A stretch of 36,092 nt of DNA from an uncultured Eubacteriales bacterium. Lineage in GTDB: Bacteria; Bacillota_A; Clostridia; Lachnospirales; Lachnospiraceae. How positions within the stretch are numbered: the first letter of the stretch is position 1; the number at the start of each line of letters is the position of its first letter. The notes below the pieces were generated by a model. It was not told where the DNA came from. It saw only the letters and a list, made by a program, of their open reading frames with translations, and searched no databases. Positions 25,571 through 34,680 of the stretch are shown here, piece after piece. The position numbers and the translations under genes were made by a program. Location of the stretch: NCBI GenBank assembly GCA_900321365.1, contig ONVT01000186.1, forward strand, positions 1 through 36,092, given 5' to 3'.

Positions 25571-28549
25571 TTGGGAAAGATCAGAGTACATGAACTTGCT
25601 AAGGAGCTGGGAAAGACATCCAATGATTTGATAGCCATCCTGGACAGGATGGGAATCGCGGATGCAAAGCCTGCAAGCGGAATCGATGAGAGCGTGGCGG
25701 CCAGGGTGCGGGAAAAGGTGAACGCGCCCTCTTCACCTTCGCCTTCTCCAGGCAGCATTCCCCCGGTACGCAGGGAGGCTTCCCCTCAGGGTGCAGCTGC
25801 TCAGCCTCGCAGGGAAGGCCCTGCTTCGGGCAGCGCTTCTTCCGCGCAGAAGGAAGCCCCGGAAAAGCCGGCGGGCGGCGAGGAAGGCGCGCCGAAGAAG
25901 AAAAAGTTCGTCGCGGTCTTTCGCCGTGAGAATGCGCGCAGCGGGGTTATCTCAAGAATGCCGACCAAGCAGGCCCAGCAAAGAAGTGCTGCTCCTGTAG
26001 CGCACTCCGCGAGGGGGCCGGTGAGAAGACGCCCCGATGATCCCGCCCTGCGTGAGATGGGTCCAAACGCCCGTCCAGTGCGGCCTGTGGAGGGACAGGG
26101 GTCTCCCGCGGCCATAAGACCGGAGAGAACAGTCCGTCCGACCGGTCCCGTTTCCCAGTCTCCCTCATCCTCAGCAGGGATGAAACCCTCATCCGTCCCG
26201 CAGGGTGATCAGACAGCGAAAGCATCCCCCGCAGCCCAGCAGACTGCTTCCGGCGCGCAGGACGGAGCCAGAGTGCCTCAGGGCGCGAGATCGTCCGCAG
26301 GGGGAAGGAGGGACCAGGCGCCTTCCATGTCCTCCACGCAGCAGGGAGCAAGAAAACCTGCCTCCGCCCAGCAGGGAACGAGAAGACCTGCCCAGGGAGA
26401 GAGGAGTGCTTCCCGCGTGGATCAGAGGACGGCGGATGGCAGACGCTCCGGCCAGCAGGACCGCCCGGACCGCGCAAGAGGCGATCAGTCCGGCAGAGCC
26501 CAACAGGGCAGAGGAACGTCCTCCGGCGCAGGCAGCGCGGGAAATGCCAGACCGGGCGCGGCCTCATCCAGAGGAGGCCAGGGCAGGAACAGCTCCTCCA
26601 GGGGCAGGTATGACCAGAACCGTGACAATTCTCAGGGCCGCGGGAAGAATTCTGCCGCCAGGAGAGAGGGAAAGGACCGCAACGAAAAGTACAACCGGTT
26701 TGACGCAAATGAGCGCGTGCAGACCGGACGCCGCCGCAAGGACGCCAATAAGACAGCAGTCAAGGCCGAGCCGGTCAAGGTGGTGGAGGAGAAGATCAAG
26801 ACGATCATCCTTCCGGATCACATCACTCTCAAAGAGCTGGCTGAAAAGATGAAAGTCCCGGCAGCCCCGATCATCAAGAAGCTGTTCATGGACGGAAAGA
26901 TGGTCACGATGAACTCCGACCTTACCTATGAGGAAGCGGAGGAAATCGCGGTTGAATACGAGATTCTGTGCGAGCAGGAGGAGAAGACGGATCTGATCGC
27001 CGACCTGCTCAAGGAAGACGAGGAGAATGAGGAGAACATGGTCTCCAGACCTCCGGTTGTCTGCGTCATGGGTCATGTCGACCATGGTAAGACTTCCCTG
27101 CTCGACGCGATCCGAGACACCCATGTCACCGACCGTGAATCCGGCGGCATTACGCAGCACATCGGTGCTTCTGTCATTCACTACAATGACAGGACCATCA
27201 CATTCCTGGATACGCCCGGCCATGAGGCGTTTACGGCCATGCGTATGAGAGGCGCGAACTCCACGGATATCGCCGTCCTGGTGGTTGCCGCGGACGACGG
27301 CGTCATGCCGCAGACGGTTGAGGCGATCAACCATGCGAAGGCAGCCGGGATCGAGATCATCGTCGCGATCAACAAGATCGACAAGCCAAGTGCGAACATA
27401 GACCGTGTCAAACAGGAACTGACGGAATATGAACTGGTCGCCGAGGACTGGGGAGGCAGCACTACCATGGTGCCGGTCTCAGCCAAGTCCCATGAAGGCA
27501 TCGACGATCTTCTGGAGATGATCCTGCTCACGGCGGATGTCATGGAACTGAAATCGAATCCGAACCGCCGTGCGAGAGGTCTTGTCATCGAGGCGAAGCT
27601 CGATAAGGGCCGCGGACCGGTGGCGTCCCTGCTGATCCAGAAGGGTACCCTTCACGTCGGCGATCCGATCGACGCGGGAAGCTGCTTCGGCAAGGTCCGC
27701 GCGATGACGGACGACAAGGGAAGAAGAGTGAAGGAAGCCGGCCCGTCCATGCCGGTCGAGGTGATCGGTTTCTCGGATGTTCCAGGCGCGGGCGAGATCT
27801 TCACATCACCCGAGACCGAGAAGGAAGCAAAGAACTTTGCCGCCACGTTTATCACGGTCGGCAAGGAGAAGATGATCGAAGAATCCAGAAAGAGAACCTC
27901 CCTGGACGACCTGTTCAATCAGATCCGGGAGGGTACGCTGAAGGATCTGAACCTGATCGTGAAGGCGGATGTACAGGGCAGCGTGGAAGCACTGCGCCAG
28001 AGTCTGCTCAAGCTGACAAACGAAGAGGTGATCGTCAAGATCATCCATTCCGCGGTCGGCGCGATCAACGAATCCGATGTCACGCTCGCCAGCGCTTCCA
28101 ACGCGATCATCATCGGCTTCAATGTGCGTCCTGACGCCCAGGCGAAGTCCACCGCGGAGCATGAGGGCGTGGATATCAGGCTCTACAAGGTTATATATGA
28201 CGCGATTAACGATGTTGAAAACGCCATGAAGGGCATGCTTGAGCCCGTCTACGAGGAGAAGGTTACAGGCCATGTGGAGATCCGGCAGATCTTCAAGGCC
28301 AGCGGAATCGGCAACATCGCCGGATCCTATGTGCTGGACGGCGTCGTCCAGAGAGGCTCCAGGGCACGCATCACCCGCGACGGGGAGCAGGTTTTCGAAG
28401 GCTCCATCGCTTCGCTCAAGCGGTTTAAGGACGATGTCAAGGAGGTCCGCGCCGGATACGAATGCGGCCTTGTGTTTGACGGCTTCAGCGAGATCCGCGA
28501 GGGCGACCAGGTTGAGGTCTATACGATGGTGGAAGTGGCCCGGAGCTGA
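25571..28549 (+). CDS. infB: Translation initiation factor IF-2, large form
   Basis: GTPase that brings initiator tRNA to the 30S subunit and promotes subunit joining. It starts with TTG at 25571, 8 bases after GGAGG (25558-25562). The N-terminus is the helical IF2_N module ([18 protein letters not shown]). Residues about 55-390 are low-complexity, rich in Arg, Gln, Ser, Ala, Pro and Gly with recurring QQGARKP/QQGTRRP units. A second IF2_N ([16 protein letters not shown]) then leads to the GTPase: G1 GHVDHGKT (501-508), DTPGH and NKID. Domains II to IV end in [19 protein letters not shown]. At 992 residues it is longer than B. subtilis IF-2 (716), all from the linker. The TTG start is unusual for such an abundant factor and may limit its synthesis. 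Confidence 0.96.
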   Translation: MGKIRVHELAKELGKTSNDLIAILDRMGIADAKPASGIDESVAARVREKVNAPSSPSPSPGSIPPVRREASPQGAAAQPRREGPASGSASSAQKEAPEKPAGGEEGAPKKKKFVAVFRRENARSGVISRMPTKQAQQRSAAPVAHSARGPVRRRPDDPALREMGPNARPVRPVEGQGSPAAIRPERTVRPTGPVSQSPSSSAGMKPSSVPQGDQTAKASPAAQQTASGAQDGARVPQGARSSAGGRRDQAPSMSSTQQGARKPASAQQGTRRPAQGERSASRVDQRTADGRRSGQQDRPDRARGDQSGRAQQGRGTSSGAGSAGNARPGAASSRGGQGRNSSSRGRYDQNRDNSQGRGKNSAARREGKDRNEKYNRFDANERVQTGRRRKDANKTAVKAEPVKVVEEKIKTIILPDHITLKELAEKMKVPAAPIIKKLFMDGKMVTMNSDLTYEEAEEIAVEYEILCEQEEKTDLIADLLKEDEENEENMVSRPPVVCVMGHVDHGKTSLLDAIRDTHVTDRESGGITQHIGASVIHYNDRTITFLDTPGHEAFTAMRMRGANSTDIAVLVVAADDGVMPQTVEAINHAKAAGIEIIVAINKIDKPSANIDRVKQELTEYELVAEDWGGSTTMVPVSAKSHEGIDDLLEMILLTADVMELKSNPNRRARGLVIEAKLDKGRGPVASLLIQKGTLHVGDPIDAGSCFGKVRAMTDDKGRRVKEAGPSMPVEVIGFSDVPGAGEIFTSPETEKEAKNFAATFITVGKEKMIEESRKRTSLDDLFNQIREGTLKDLNLIVKADVQGSVEALRQSLLKLTNEEVIVKIIHSAVGAINESDVTLASASNAIIIGFNVRPDAQAKSTAEHEGVDIRLYKVIYDAINDVENAMKGMLEPVYEEKVTGHVEIRQIFKASGIGNIAGSYVLDGVVQRGSRARITRDGEQVFEGSIASLKRFKDDVKEVRAGYECGLVFDGFSEIREGDQVEVYTMVEVARS

Positions 28550-28564
28550 TCAGAAGGAGAAAAA

Positions 28565-29047
28565 GTGCGTAAAAACAGTATTAAGAATATCCGGATTAAT
28601 GAGGAGGTCCGCAGGCAGCTCCAGGAGATTATCATGACTGAGCTCAAGGATCCGAGAGTCGATCCGATGAGCAGTGTCACAAAGGTCGAAGTCGCACCGG
28701 ACCTGAAGACCTGCAAGGCATATGTATCGGTTCTTGGCGACGCTAAGGCCATGGAATCCACCATGGAGGGACTGACAAAGGCGGAAGGTTTTATCCGCCG
28801 CGAGCTTGCCAGAACCGTGAATCTGCGCAACACGCCGGCGATCCGCTTTATCGCGGATGATTCCATCGCCTACGGTGTCGGGATGTCCAGAATCATTGAC
28901 GAGGTGATTGCCCGCGATGAGGAAAGACATGTCCCTTCACCGGAGGATGAGGCGAAGGATGAGGCCGATGTCCTGCCGGAGGAAAAGATGAAAGGTCAGC
29001 CCTCAGACGGGATGAAAGAAGATCCGGAAGGAGGAACTGCGGATTGA
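28565..29047 (+). CDS. rbfA: Ribosome-binding factor A with acidic C-terminal extension
   Basis: 160-residue cold-shock factor that matures the 30S subunit, acting on the 16S rRNA 5' helix. The start is GTG at 28565, five bases after AAGGAG. KH-like core: IRINEEVRRQLQEIIMTELKDP, then VTKVEVAPDLKTCKAYVS and RFIADDSIAYGVGMSRIID. The core ends near residue 118. The last 40 residues are a charged, probably disordered extension (SPEDEAKDEADVLPEEK), longer than in the roughly 117-residue B. subtilis protein. The stop overlaps the nrnA start (TTGA), indicating coupling. The ylxP gene found between infB and rbfA in B. subtilis is absent. Confidence 0.94.
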   Translation: MRKNSIKNIRINEEVRRQLQEIIMTELKDPRVDPMSSVTKVEVAPDLKTCKAYVSVLGDAKAMESTMEGLTKAEGFIRRELARTVNLRNTPAIRFIADDSIAYGVGMSRIIDEVIARDEERHVPSPEDEAKDEADVLPEEKMKGQPSDGMKEDPEGGTAD

Positions 29048-30015
29048 TTTCGCTGGATGCAATTCTGGATGGAGTGAAGCGTGTCGGGATCTGCGGCCAT
29101 GTCAAGCCGGACGGGGATGCATTCGGCAGCTGCATGGGTCTGTATTTGTTCCTGAAAGAGTATTATCCCGATGTCCACGCGAAGGTCTACCTGGAGAACC
29201 GGTACTCCCGGTCATATGAATTTGTTGCCTGCTCTGAGGAGATCGTCCATGACTATCCCTCCGAGGAGGCGCATGATGTGTTTTTTGCCCTGGACTGCTC
29301 TGATCATCTCAGGCTTGGACAGTCACAGGATTATTTTTATGCTGCCAGAAAGACGGTGGTGATCGACCATCATATTTCCAATATGGGATTCGGCATGATC
29401 AATGAGATCCAGCCGGACGCCAGCTCCACGTCGGAACTGGTTGCACTTCTGATCGGCAGTGAGAGGATCACGAAACAGATCGCCGAACCCCTGTACATGG
29501 GGATCATCCACGATACCGGTGTCTTCCAGTTCAGCTGTACTTCCAGCAGGACCATGACTGTGGGAGGATGGCTCATGGATACCGGGATTGATTTTTCGTG
29601 GATCTGCGATGAGACATTCTTCCTGAAAACCTATGTCCAGAACCAGGTGCTCGGAAGGGCTCTGACAGAGAGCGTCCTGATGATGGACGGAAAGATGATC
29701 TTCACCGCTTTCAGGCAGAAGGATCTGGATTTCTATCAGGTTGAGCCGCATGACCTGGACGGAATCGTCCAACAGCTGAGAGTGACAAGAGGAGTGGAGT
29801 GCGCCGTCTTCCTGTATGAGATCAGTCCGAACCGCTACAAGGTAAGCCTTCGGTCAAACGGAAAAGTGGATGTATCGAAGGTGGGCCTGTACTTCCAGGG
29901 AGGCGGGCATGTCAGGGCAGCCGGCTGCACCATGGACGGCTCCGTCCACGATGTTGTCAACAATATCGCGGCTCAGGTCGCGAAGCAGCTGGACTTTGGG
30001 GACTCGTCATGCTGA
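29044..30015 (+). CDS. nrnA: DHH-family oligoribonuclease / pAp phosphatase
   Basis: 323-residue phosphoesterase that degrades very short RNAs and, in this family, 3'-phosphoadenosine 5'-phosphate. Metal motifs are clear: GHVKPDGDAFGS near residue 18, ALDCSD in the middle, and the name-giving VIDHHISN; the DHHA1 domain ends in GGGHVRAAGCTM. The TTG start at 29044 is backed by AAGGAGG (29028-29034) nine bases upstream and overlaps the rbfA stop. This family often sits between rbfA and truB in Clostridia. NrnA-type enzymes can also degrade pGpG, the product of EAL-domain hydrolysis, which makes it a possible downstream partner of the c-di-GMP protein in this window. Specific substrate preference is inferred from the family. 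Confidence 0.92.
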   Translation: MISLDAILDGVKRVGICGHVKPDGDAFGSCMGLYLFLKEYYPDVHAKVYLENRYSRSYEFVACSEEIVHDYPSEEAHDVFFALDCSDHLRLGQSQDYFYAARKTVVIDHHISNMGFGMINEIQPDASSTSELVALLIGSERITKQIAEPLYMGIIHDTGVFQFSCTSSRTMTVGGWLMDTGIDFSWICDETFFLKTYVQNQVLGRALTESVLMMDGKMIFTAFRQKDLDFYQVEPHDLDGIVQQLRVTRGVECAVFLYEISPNRYKVSLRSNGKVDVSKVGLYFQGGGHVRAAGCTMDGSVHDVVNNIAAQVAKQLDFGDSSC

Positions 30016-30908
30016 GCGGTATCCTGAATGTATACAAGGAGAGCGGATATACCAGCAACGATGTTGTCGCGAAACTGAGGGGAATCCTCCACCAGAAGAA
30101 AATCGGTCATGCCGGGACACTTGACCCGGCTGCGACAGGCGTTCTCCCGGTGCTTCTGGGATCTGCCACAAGACTGTCCGACCTGGTCATGGAACATGAG
30201 AAGACCTATCGGGCGGTTCTGCTTCTCGGCGTGACGACCGACACACAGGACATGACGGGCAGCGTCCTGTCGGTATCAGACGCCATTCCCGAAGAGAACA
30301 TGGTGCGTGAAACCGTGCGGTCCTTTATCGGAGGATATGATCAGCTCCCGCCGATGTACTCAGCGAAGAAGGTAGGCGGAAAAAAGCTGTATGATCTGGC
30401 CAGGGAGGGCAAGACTGTTCCCCGGCAGACGGCGCCGGTCGTGATACATGACATCCGGATTGAGAAGATGGATCTTCCTGAAGTGACTTTCAGCGTTGAC
30501 TGCTCGAAGGGAACCTATATCCGGACGCTCTGCCATGACATCGGACAGAAGCTGGGGTGCGGAGGAGCCATGAAAGAGCTCACTCGTACCAGGGCCGGGC
30601 AGTTCTTTCTGGAGGATGCCCTGACACTGGACCAGATCCAGGAGCTGGCAGGGCAGGGCAGAGTTTCTAAGAAGACTGTTCCCGTGGAGGCGCTGTTTTC
30701 CGACTGTCCCCGCATTCTTGTTTCTTCCATACCGGCTGAGAAAAAACTTCTGAACGGCAATCCCCTGACCCTTAAGGAACTGTGCCTTGCGCCGGAATGC
30801 GCCGGGGACAGGATCCGGCTCTGCACCGGGGATGGAAAGTTTGCGGCCGTATACCGGTATGAGCCGGAGAAGAGCCGGTATCTTCCCTGGAAGATGTTTT
30901 TGCAGTAG
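30009..30908 (+). CDS. truB: tRNA pseudouridine-55 synthase
   Basis: 299-residue enzyme that converts U55 to pseudouridine in the T-loop of tRNAs. The catalytic aspartate is D39 in HAGTLDPAATG; the opening SGILNVYKESGYTSNDVV and KTYRAVLLLGVTTDTQD are typical, as is the conserved CSKGTYIRTLCHDIG. Length matches the family, with a small C-terminal PUA-like part (AEKKLLNGNPL region). It overlaps nrnA by seven bases (30009-30015), so translation is coupled. The 86 bases after it hold the ribF leader. Confidence 0.95.
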   Translation: MLSGILNVYKESGYTSNDVVAKLRGILHQKKIGHAGTLDPAATGVLPVLLGSATRLSDLVMEHEKTYRAVLLLGVTTDTQDMTGSVLSVSDAIPEENMVRETVRSFIGGYDQLPPMYSAKKVGGKKLYDLAREGKTVPRQTAPVVIHDIRIEKMDLPEVTFSVDCSKGTYIRTLCHDIGQKLGCGGAMKELTRTRAGQFFLEDALTLDQIQELAGQGRVSKKTVPVEALFSDCPRILVSSIPAEKKLLNGNPLTLKELCLAPECAGDRIRLCTGDGKFAAVYRYEPEKSRYLPWKMFLQ

Positions 30909-30969
30909 CAGCACAGACTGTATCTGAATGTCAGTTTCTATGTGGCCGCGAAACGCTGTTTCAGTGCTG
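30909..30969 (+). promoter_or_regulatory. Structured leader between truB and ribF
   Basis: CAGCAC (30909-30914) can close with GTGCTG (30964-30969) around two inner hairpins, ACTG/CAGT (30917-30920 with 30932-30935) and GAAAC-GCT-GTTTC (30950-30962). This would be a small three-way junction ahead of ribF. It lacks FMN-riboswitch landmarks and could be chance. Confidence 0.3.
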
Positions 30970-30994
30970 TACCAGATGAGAAGGTGTTCTTTCC

Positions 30995-31906
30995 TTGGAG
31001 ATCTTTCACAGTATAGAAGAATACAGAAGGTCAGGCTTTTACTCCGCGGGGGAAATGAGCGCGGTTACGCTGGGAAAGTTTGACGGCATCCATATCGGGC
31101 ACACGAAGCTGATCCGCAATATCATTCAGCATGTGCGAAAATGCTCCGGCATAAGCGTGGTTTTTGCCATTGAGATGGCGGACGGATCGATCCTGAGTCA
31201 TGAGGAGCGTGCCTTGGTCCTTAAGGAACTGGGAGTGGATCTTCTGATTGAGTGTCCTTTTTCCAGACAGTTCATGAGTCTTGGCCCGGAGGAATTCGTG
31301 CGGAATGTCCTCTCGGATACACTGCACGCCGGGTATGTCTGTGTAGGTCCGGATTTTGTCTTCGGCCATCACCGGGCAGGGACGGCTGTCTCCCTGAAGG
31401 AATATGGAAAGGCTTTCGGCTTCGAGACGGTGATCCTGGAGAAGGAACGCTACCTGGGAGAAGATGTGAGCTCGACGAGGGTCAGAAGCGCCCTGTTTGC
31501 CGGGGACATGGAGCTTGCAGGGAATCTGCTCGGAAGATCCTATCCCATTGCGGGAGAGGTTGCGCACGGCCGGCACATCGGAACCGGAATCGGTATTCCC
31601 ACGATCAATGTCATTCCCCAGAAGGAAAAGATTCTCCCTCCGGACGGCGTCTATGCGTCGGTTGTGGATCTTCCGGACCAGACGCGGTGGAAGGGACTCA
31701 CAAATATCGGCGTGCGTCCGACGGTCGGCGGAACGCAGAGGAGAGCCGAGACGACTTTGCTGGATTTCCACTCAAACCTGTACGGAGAGAGTGTGACAAT
31801 CCGTCTGCTGCGTTTTATCCGTCCCGAAAAGAAGTTCGATGACCTGGACGCGCTGAGGGCGCAGATCCTAAGGGACAGGGAAGAAGCCTGGCCCGCACGC
31901 TCTTGA
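30995..31906 (+). CDS. ribF: Bifunctional riboflavin kinase / FAD synthetase
   Basis: 303-residue enzyme that phosphorylates riboflavin to FMN and adenylates FMN to FAD. N-terminal nucleotidyltransferase: [17 protein letters not shown] (the family's GxFDGxHxGH), the [14 protein letters not shown] stretch and [12 protein letters not shown] (the SST/R motif). C-terminal kinase from about residue 180: [19 protein letters not shown], then IPTINV, with VRPTVGG and ETTLLDF (catalytic Glu region). I accept the TTG at 30995, with AAGG about 10 bases upstream; the start is less certain than the family. The stop overlaps the -35 element of the rpsO promoter. Confidence 0.93.
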   Translation: MEIFHSIEEYRRSGFYSAGEMSAVTLGKFDGIHIGHTKLIRNIIQHVRKCSGISVVFAIEMADGSILSHEERALVLKELGVDLLIECPFSRQFMSLGPEEFVRNVLSDTLHAGYVCVGPDFVFGHHRAGTAVSLKEYGKAFGFETVILEKERYLGEDVSSTRVRSALFAGDMELAGNLLGRSYPIAGEVAHGRHIGTGIGIPTINVIPQKEKILPPDGVYASVVDLPDQTRWKGLTNIGVRPTVGGTQRRAETTLLDFHSNLYGESVTIRLLRFIRPEKKFDDLDALRAQILRDREEAWPARS

Positions 31907-31931
31907 CTATGGCGCGCGTTGATGTTATAGT
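31903..31931 (+). promoter_or_regulatory. Promoter for rpsO-pnp
   Basis: TTGACT (31903-31908), a 17-base spacer, then TATAGT (31926-31931). The -35 overlaps the ribF stop codon. It gives rpsO and pnp transcription independent of the upstream cluster, with a leader of about 88 bases. Confidence 0.72.
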
Positions 31932-31948
31932 TCCAAAGTATGGTTTTA

Positions 31949-32005
31949 CAGCCGCTTCGCAGGAGCTGGATCACTCCGGCCTCTCCTTCGTGGCTGGCGT
32001 TTTTT
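31949..32005 (+). promoter_or_regulatory. Attenuator-like hairpin in the rpsO leader
   Basis: Three stacked helices can form: CAGCC/GGCTG (31949-31953 with 31992-31996), AGGAG/CTCCT (31961-31965 with 31983-31987) and CTGG/CCGG (31966-31969 with 31976-31979). They are followed by GCG and six T (32000-32005), and the ribosome binding site begins at 32011. This looks like a terminator or S15-responsive leader. S15 leader autoregulation is known in several bacteria; the match to a known class was not tested. Confidence 0.5.
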
Positions 32006-32025
32006 CAAAGAGGAGGAAAAGAAAC

Positions 32026-32292
32026 ATGATTACAAAAGAGAAGAAGACCGCTATCATTGAAGAGTATGGCAGACAGCCCGGCGACACCGGTTCACCGGAA
32101 GTTCAGGTGGCTGTCCTGACCGAGCGCATCAGAGAGCTCACTGAGCACCTGAAGGAGAACCCGAAGGATCATCATTCCAGGAGAGGACTTCTGAAGATGG
32201 TCGGTAAGAGAAGAGGCCTTCTCGAGTACCTTAAGAAGAATGATATCGAAGGGTATCGTACCCTGATCGCCAGACTCGGACTTCGTAAGTAA
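32026..32292 (+). CDS. rpsO: 30S ribosomal protein S15
   Basis: 88-residue primary 16S rRNA-binding protein of the small subunit platform. The start is the ATG at 32026 behind AGGAGG (32011-32016); a longer in-frame reading from 31903 would run through the promoter and leader and is rejected. Family stretches: [36 protein letters not shown] and [13 protein letters not shown]. Length is exactly typical. Pairing with pnp downstream is the classic arrangement. Confidence 0.97.
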   Translation: MITKEKKTAIIEEYGRQPGDTGSPEVQVAVLTERIRELTEHLKENPKDHHSRRGLLKMVGKRRGLLEYLKKNDIEGYRTLIARLGLRK

Positions 32293-32311
32293 TAACTGTT
32301 GCCCGGGGAGT

Positions 32312-32348
32312 CTGCCTGCAGAATGCCTGTTAAGGCTGTGCCAGGCAG
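32312..32348 (+). promoter_or_regulatory. rpsO-pnp spacer hairpin 1
   Basis: CTGCCTG (32312-32318) pairs with CAGGCAG (32342-32348); inside it GCCT/AGGC (32325-32328 with 32333-32336) forms a second stem. No T tract follows. It probably protects the rpsO mRNA 3' end or serves as a processing site. Confidence 0.5.
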
Positions 32349-32375
32349 TCTGGAAGTTCCTGAAAAACGAATACC

Positions 32376-32414
32376 GCCAAGCACCCGGACCGTTCCTGGG
32401 ACGGGTGCTTTGGC
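32376..32414 (+). promoter_or_regulatory. rpsO-pnp spacer hairpin 2
   Basis: A 12-base-pair stem with a single bulged T (32376-32387 with 32402-32414; GCCAAGCACCCG) over a 14-base loop. The following TGTAATC is not T-rich, so it is a poor terminator but a good RNase III-type or PNPase-control structure. Confidence 0.55.
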
Positions 32415-32462
32415 TGTAATCAGCAAGGCCGGCACATCTGTCGAGGCAACTGTAAAGCTGAT

Positions 32463-32486
32463 CTGGCTGAAAGCCAGGTGGGTTTT
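32463..32486 (+). terminator. rpsO-pnp spacer hairpin 3 (possible partial terminator)
   Basis: CTGGCT-GAA-AGCCAG (32463-32477) is a perfect six-pair hairpin followed by GTGGGTTTT. It may end part of the rpsO transcripts before pnp. Confidence 0.4.
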
Positions 32487-32568
32487 CCAGTTGATTCGGA
32501 GATGGGCTGCGTCTGGAAAATGAAAACAGTGACAGGCACATTTCATCGAAAGGAGAACAAGAAAGATC

Positions 32569-34680
32569 ATGCAGAAGGGAAAAACATTTTCCATGGAAAT
32601 CGGCGGCAGGACGCTCAGTGTTGACATCGGCCGTGTCGCAGCGCAGGCAAATGGTGCTGCTTTCATGCACTATGGGGATACAACAGTCCTCAGTACCGCC
32701 ACCGCTTCCGAGAAGCCCCGCGAGGGAATCGATTTCTTCCCGCTGTCCGTGGATTTCGAGGAGAAGTATTACGCGGTCGGCAAGATGCCGGGCGGATTCA
32801 ACAAGAGAGAGGGAAAGGCGAGTGAGAACGCCGTCCTGACCTGCAGGGTCATTGACCGTCCCATGCGCCCGCTCTTCCCGAAGGATTACCGCAATGACGT
32901 GACCCTGAACAACCTGGTGATGAGCGTAGATCCCGAATGCAGGCCGGAGCTGGTGGCCATGCTGGGCTCCGCCATTGCTACCTGCATATCCGATATCCCG
33001 TTCGACGGACCCTGCGCCATGACGCAGATGGGTCTGGTCGACGGAGAATTCATAGTGAACCCGTCCCAGAAGCAGTGGGATGAGGGCGACCTTCAGCTGA
33101 CTGTCGCATCTACCTCCACAAAGGTCATCATGATTGAGGCTGGAGCGAAGGAAGTAAAGGAAGAGAAGATGCTCGAGGCTATCTACAAGTGCCACGACAT
33201 CAACCTGACCATCATCGACTTCATCAACAAAATCGTCGCGGAAGTCGGAAAGACAAAGCATACCTATGAGTCCGCCGCGGTACCGGAAGAGGTCTTCGCG
33301 GCGCTGAAGGAGCTCGTTCCCGCCGAGGAGATGGAGAAGGCCGTCTTCACCGATGTGAAGCAGGAGAGAGAAGAGAACATGCGCGTCCTTACCCAGCGTG
33401 TCGAGGAAGCCTGGGCACAGAACGAAGAATGGCTTGCCATTCTTCCGGACGCAATGTATCAGTATGAGAAGAAGACGGTCCGCAAGATGATTCTCAAGGA
33501 TCACAAGAGACCGGACGGAAGAAGGATCGACGAGATCCGCCCGCTGGCGGCTGAGGTTGACCTGATCCCGAGAGTTCACGGCAGTGCCATGTTTACCCGC
33601 GGACAGACCCAGATCTGTACAGTCACGACACTGGCCCCGCTCTCTGAGGCTCAGAGGGTCGAGGGACTGGATGAAAACATCACCGAGAAGCGCTACATCC
33701 ATCAGTACAATTTCCCGTCTTACTCTGTCGGCGAGACCAAGCCGTCCAGAGGACCGGGACGCCGTGAGATCGGTCATGGCGCACTGGCGGAAAGAGCACT
33801 GCGTCCGATGATTCCGTCGAAGGAAGAATTCCCGTACGCGATCCGTCTTGTATCCGAAACCTTTGAGTCCAACGGATCCACCTCACAGGCTTCCATCTGC
33901 GCGTCCACCATGTCCCTGATGGCGGCCGGCGTTCCGATCAAGAAGGCTGTTGCCGGCATCTCCTGCGGTCTTGTCACAGGCGATACCGATGATGATTACC
34001 TGGTACTGACCGACATCCAGGGTCTTGAAGATTTCTTCGGCGATATGGACTTCAAGGTCGCGGGAACCCATGACGGCATCACCGCGATCCAGATGGACAT
34101 CAAGATCCACGGCCTGACCCGTCCGATTGTCGAGGAAGCCATCGCGCGCACCAGGCAGGCAAGGGAGTACATCCTCAATGAAGTCATGACTCCGTGCATC
34201 GCCGAGCCGCGCAAGGAACTGTCCCCGTACGCCCCGAAGATTGTCCAGATCCAGATCGATCCGGCGAAGATCGGCGATGTGGTCGGCCAGAGAGGCAAGA
34301 CCATCAATGAGATCGTTGAGCGCACCGGCGCGAAGATCGATATCGATGAGGACGGCAGCGTGAACGTGTTCGGAACCGACATAGACGCGATCAATGCCGC
34401 GATCGACATGATCCGGATCATCACCACAGAATTCGAGGAAGGCCAGATTCTCTCCGGAACCGTGGTTTCCATCAAGGAATTCGGCGCATTTATCGAGTTT
34501 GCTCCGGGCAAGGAGGGAATGGTCCACATTTCCAAGATCGCGAAGCACAGGATCAACCGTGTGGAGGATGTCCTGACACTCGGAGACCGCGTCACGGTTG
34601 TATGCCTCGGAAAGGATAAGATGGGAAGACTGTCCTTCTCCATGAAAGATGTGAAGCAGGGGCCTTATCAGTCCGCCTGA
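32569..34680 (+). CDS. pnp: Polynucleotide phosphorylase
   Basis: 703-residue phosphorolytic 3'-5' exoribonuclease and RNA-tailing enzyme, a trimer and degradosome component. It shows two RNase PH folds: the first opens with the EIGGRTLSVDIGRVA stretch and has REGKASENAVLTCR; the second, from about residue 315, has RPDGRRIDEIRPLAAE, RGQTQ, SVGETKPSRGPGRREIGHG and SCGLVTGD. Then a KH domain (VGQRGKTINEIVERTGAKIDI) and an S1 domain (GTVVSIKEFGAFIEF, ending LSFSMKDVK). Length is typical. AAAGGAG lies 13 bases before the ATG, a rather long spacing. The last 13 bases overlap the 3' end of aroA on the other strand, and the terminator lies inside aroA. Confidence 0.97.
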   Translation: MQKGKTFSMEIGGRTLSVDIGRVAAQANGAAFMHYGDTTVLSTATASEKPREGIDFFPLSVDFEEKYYAVGKMPGGFNKREGKASENAVLTCRVIDRPMRPLFPKDYRNDVTLNNLVMSVDPECRPELVAMLGSAIATCISDIPFDGPCAMTQMGLVDGEFIVNPSQKQWDEGDLQLTVASTSTKVIMIEAGAKEVKEEKMLEAIYKCHDINLTIIDFINKIVAEVGKTKHTYESAAVPEEVFAALKELVPAEEMEKAVFTDVKQEREENMRVLTQRVEEAWAQNEEWLAILPDAMYQYEKKTVRKMILKDHKRPDGRRIDEIRPLAAEVDLIPRVHGSAMFTRGQTQICTVTTLAPLSEAQRVEGLDENITEKRYIHQYNFPSYSVGETKPSRGPGRREIGHGALAERALRPMIPSKEEFPYAIRLVSETFESNGSTSQASICASTMSLMAAGVPIKKAVAGISCGLVTGDTDDDYLVLTDIQGLEDFFGDMDFKVAGTHDGITAIQMDIKIHGLTRPIVEEAIARTRQAREYILNEVMTPCIAEPRKELSPYAPKIVQIQIDPAKIGDVVGQRGKTINEIVERTGAKIDIDEDGSVNVFGTDIDAINAAIDMIRIITTEFEEGQILSGTVVSIKEFGAFIEFAPGKEGMVHISKIAKHRINRVEDVLTLGDRVTVVCLGKDKMGRLSFSMKDVKQGPYQSA

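Noticed and set aside
30909..30994. FMN riboswitch before ribF
   Set aside because: The 86-base space is too small and lacks the conserved six-helix FMN core.
32092..33777. 561-codon open frame on the minus strand across rpsO and pnp
   Set aside because: Fully antisense to two certain genes, with no ribosome binding site and no recognisable domain; it is a by-product of GC-rich codon use.
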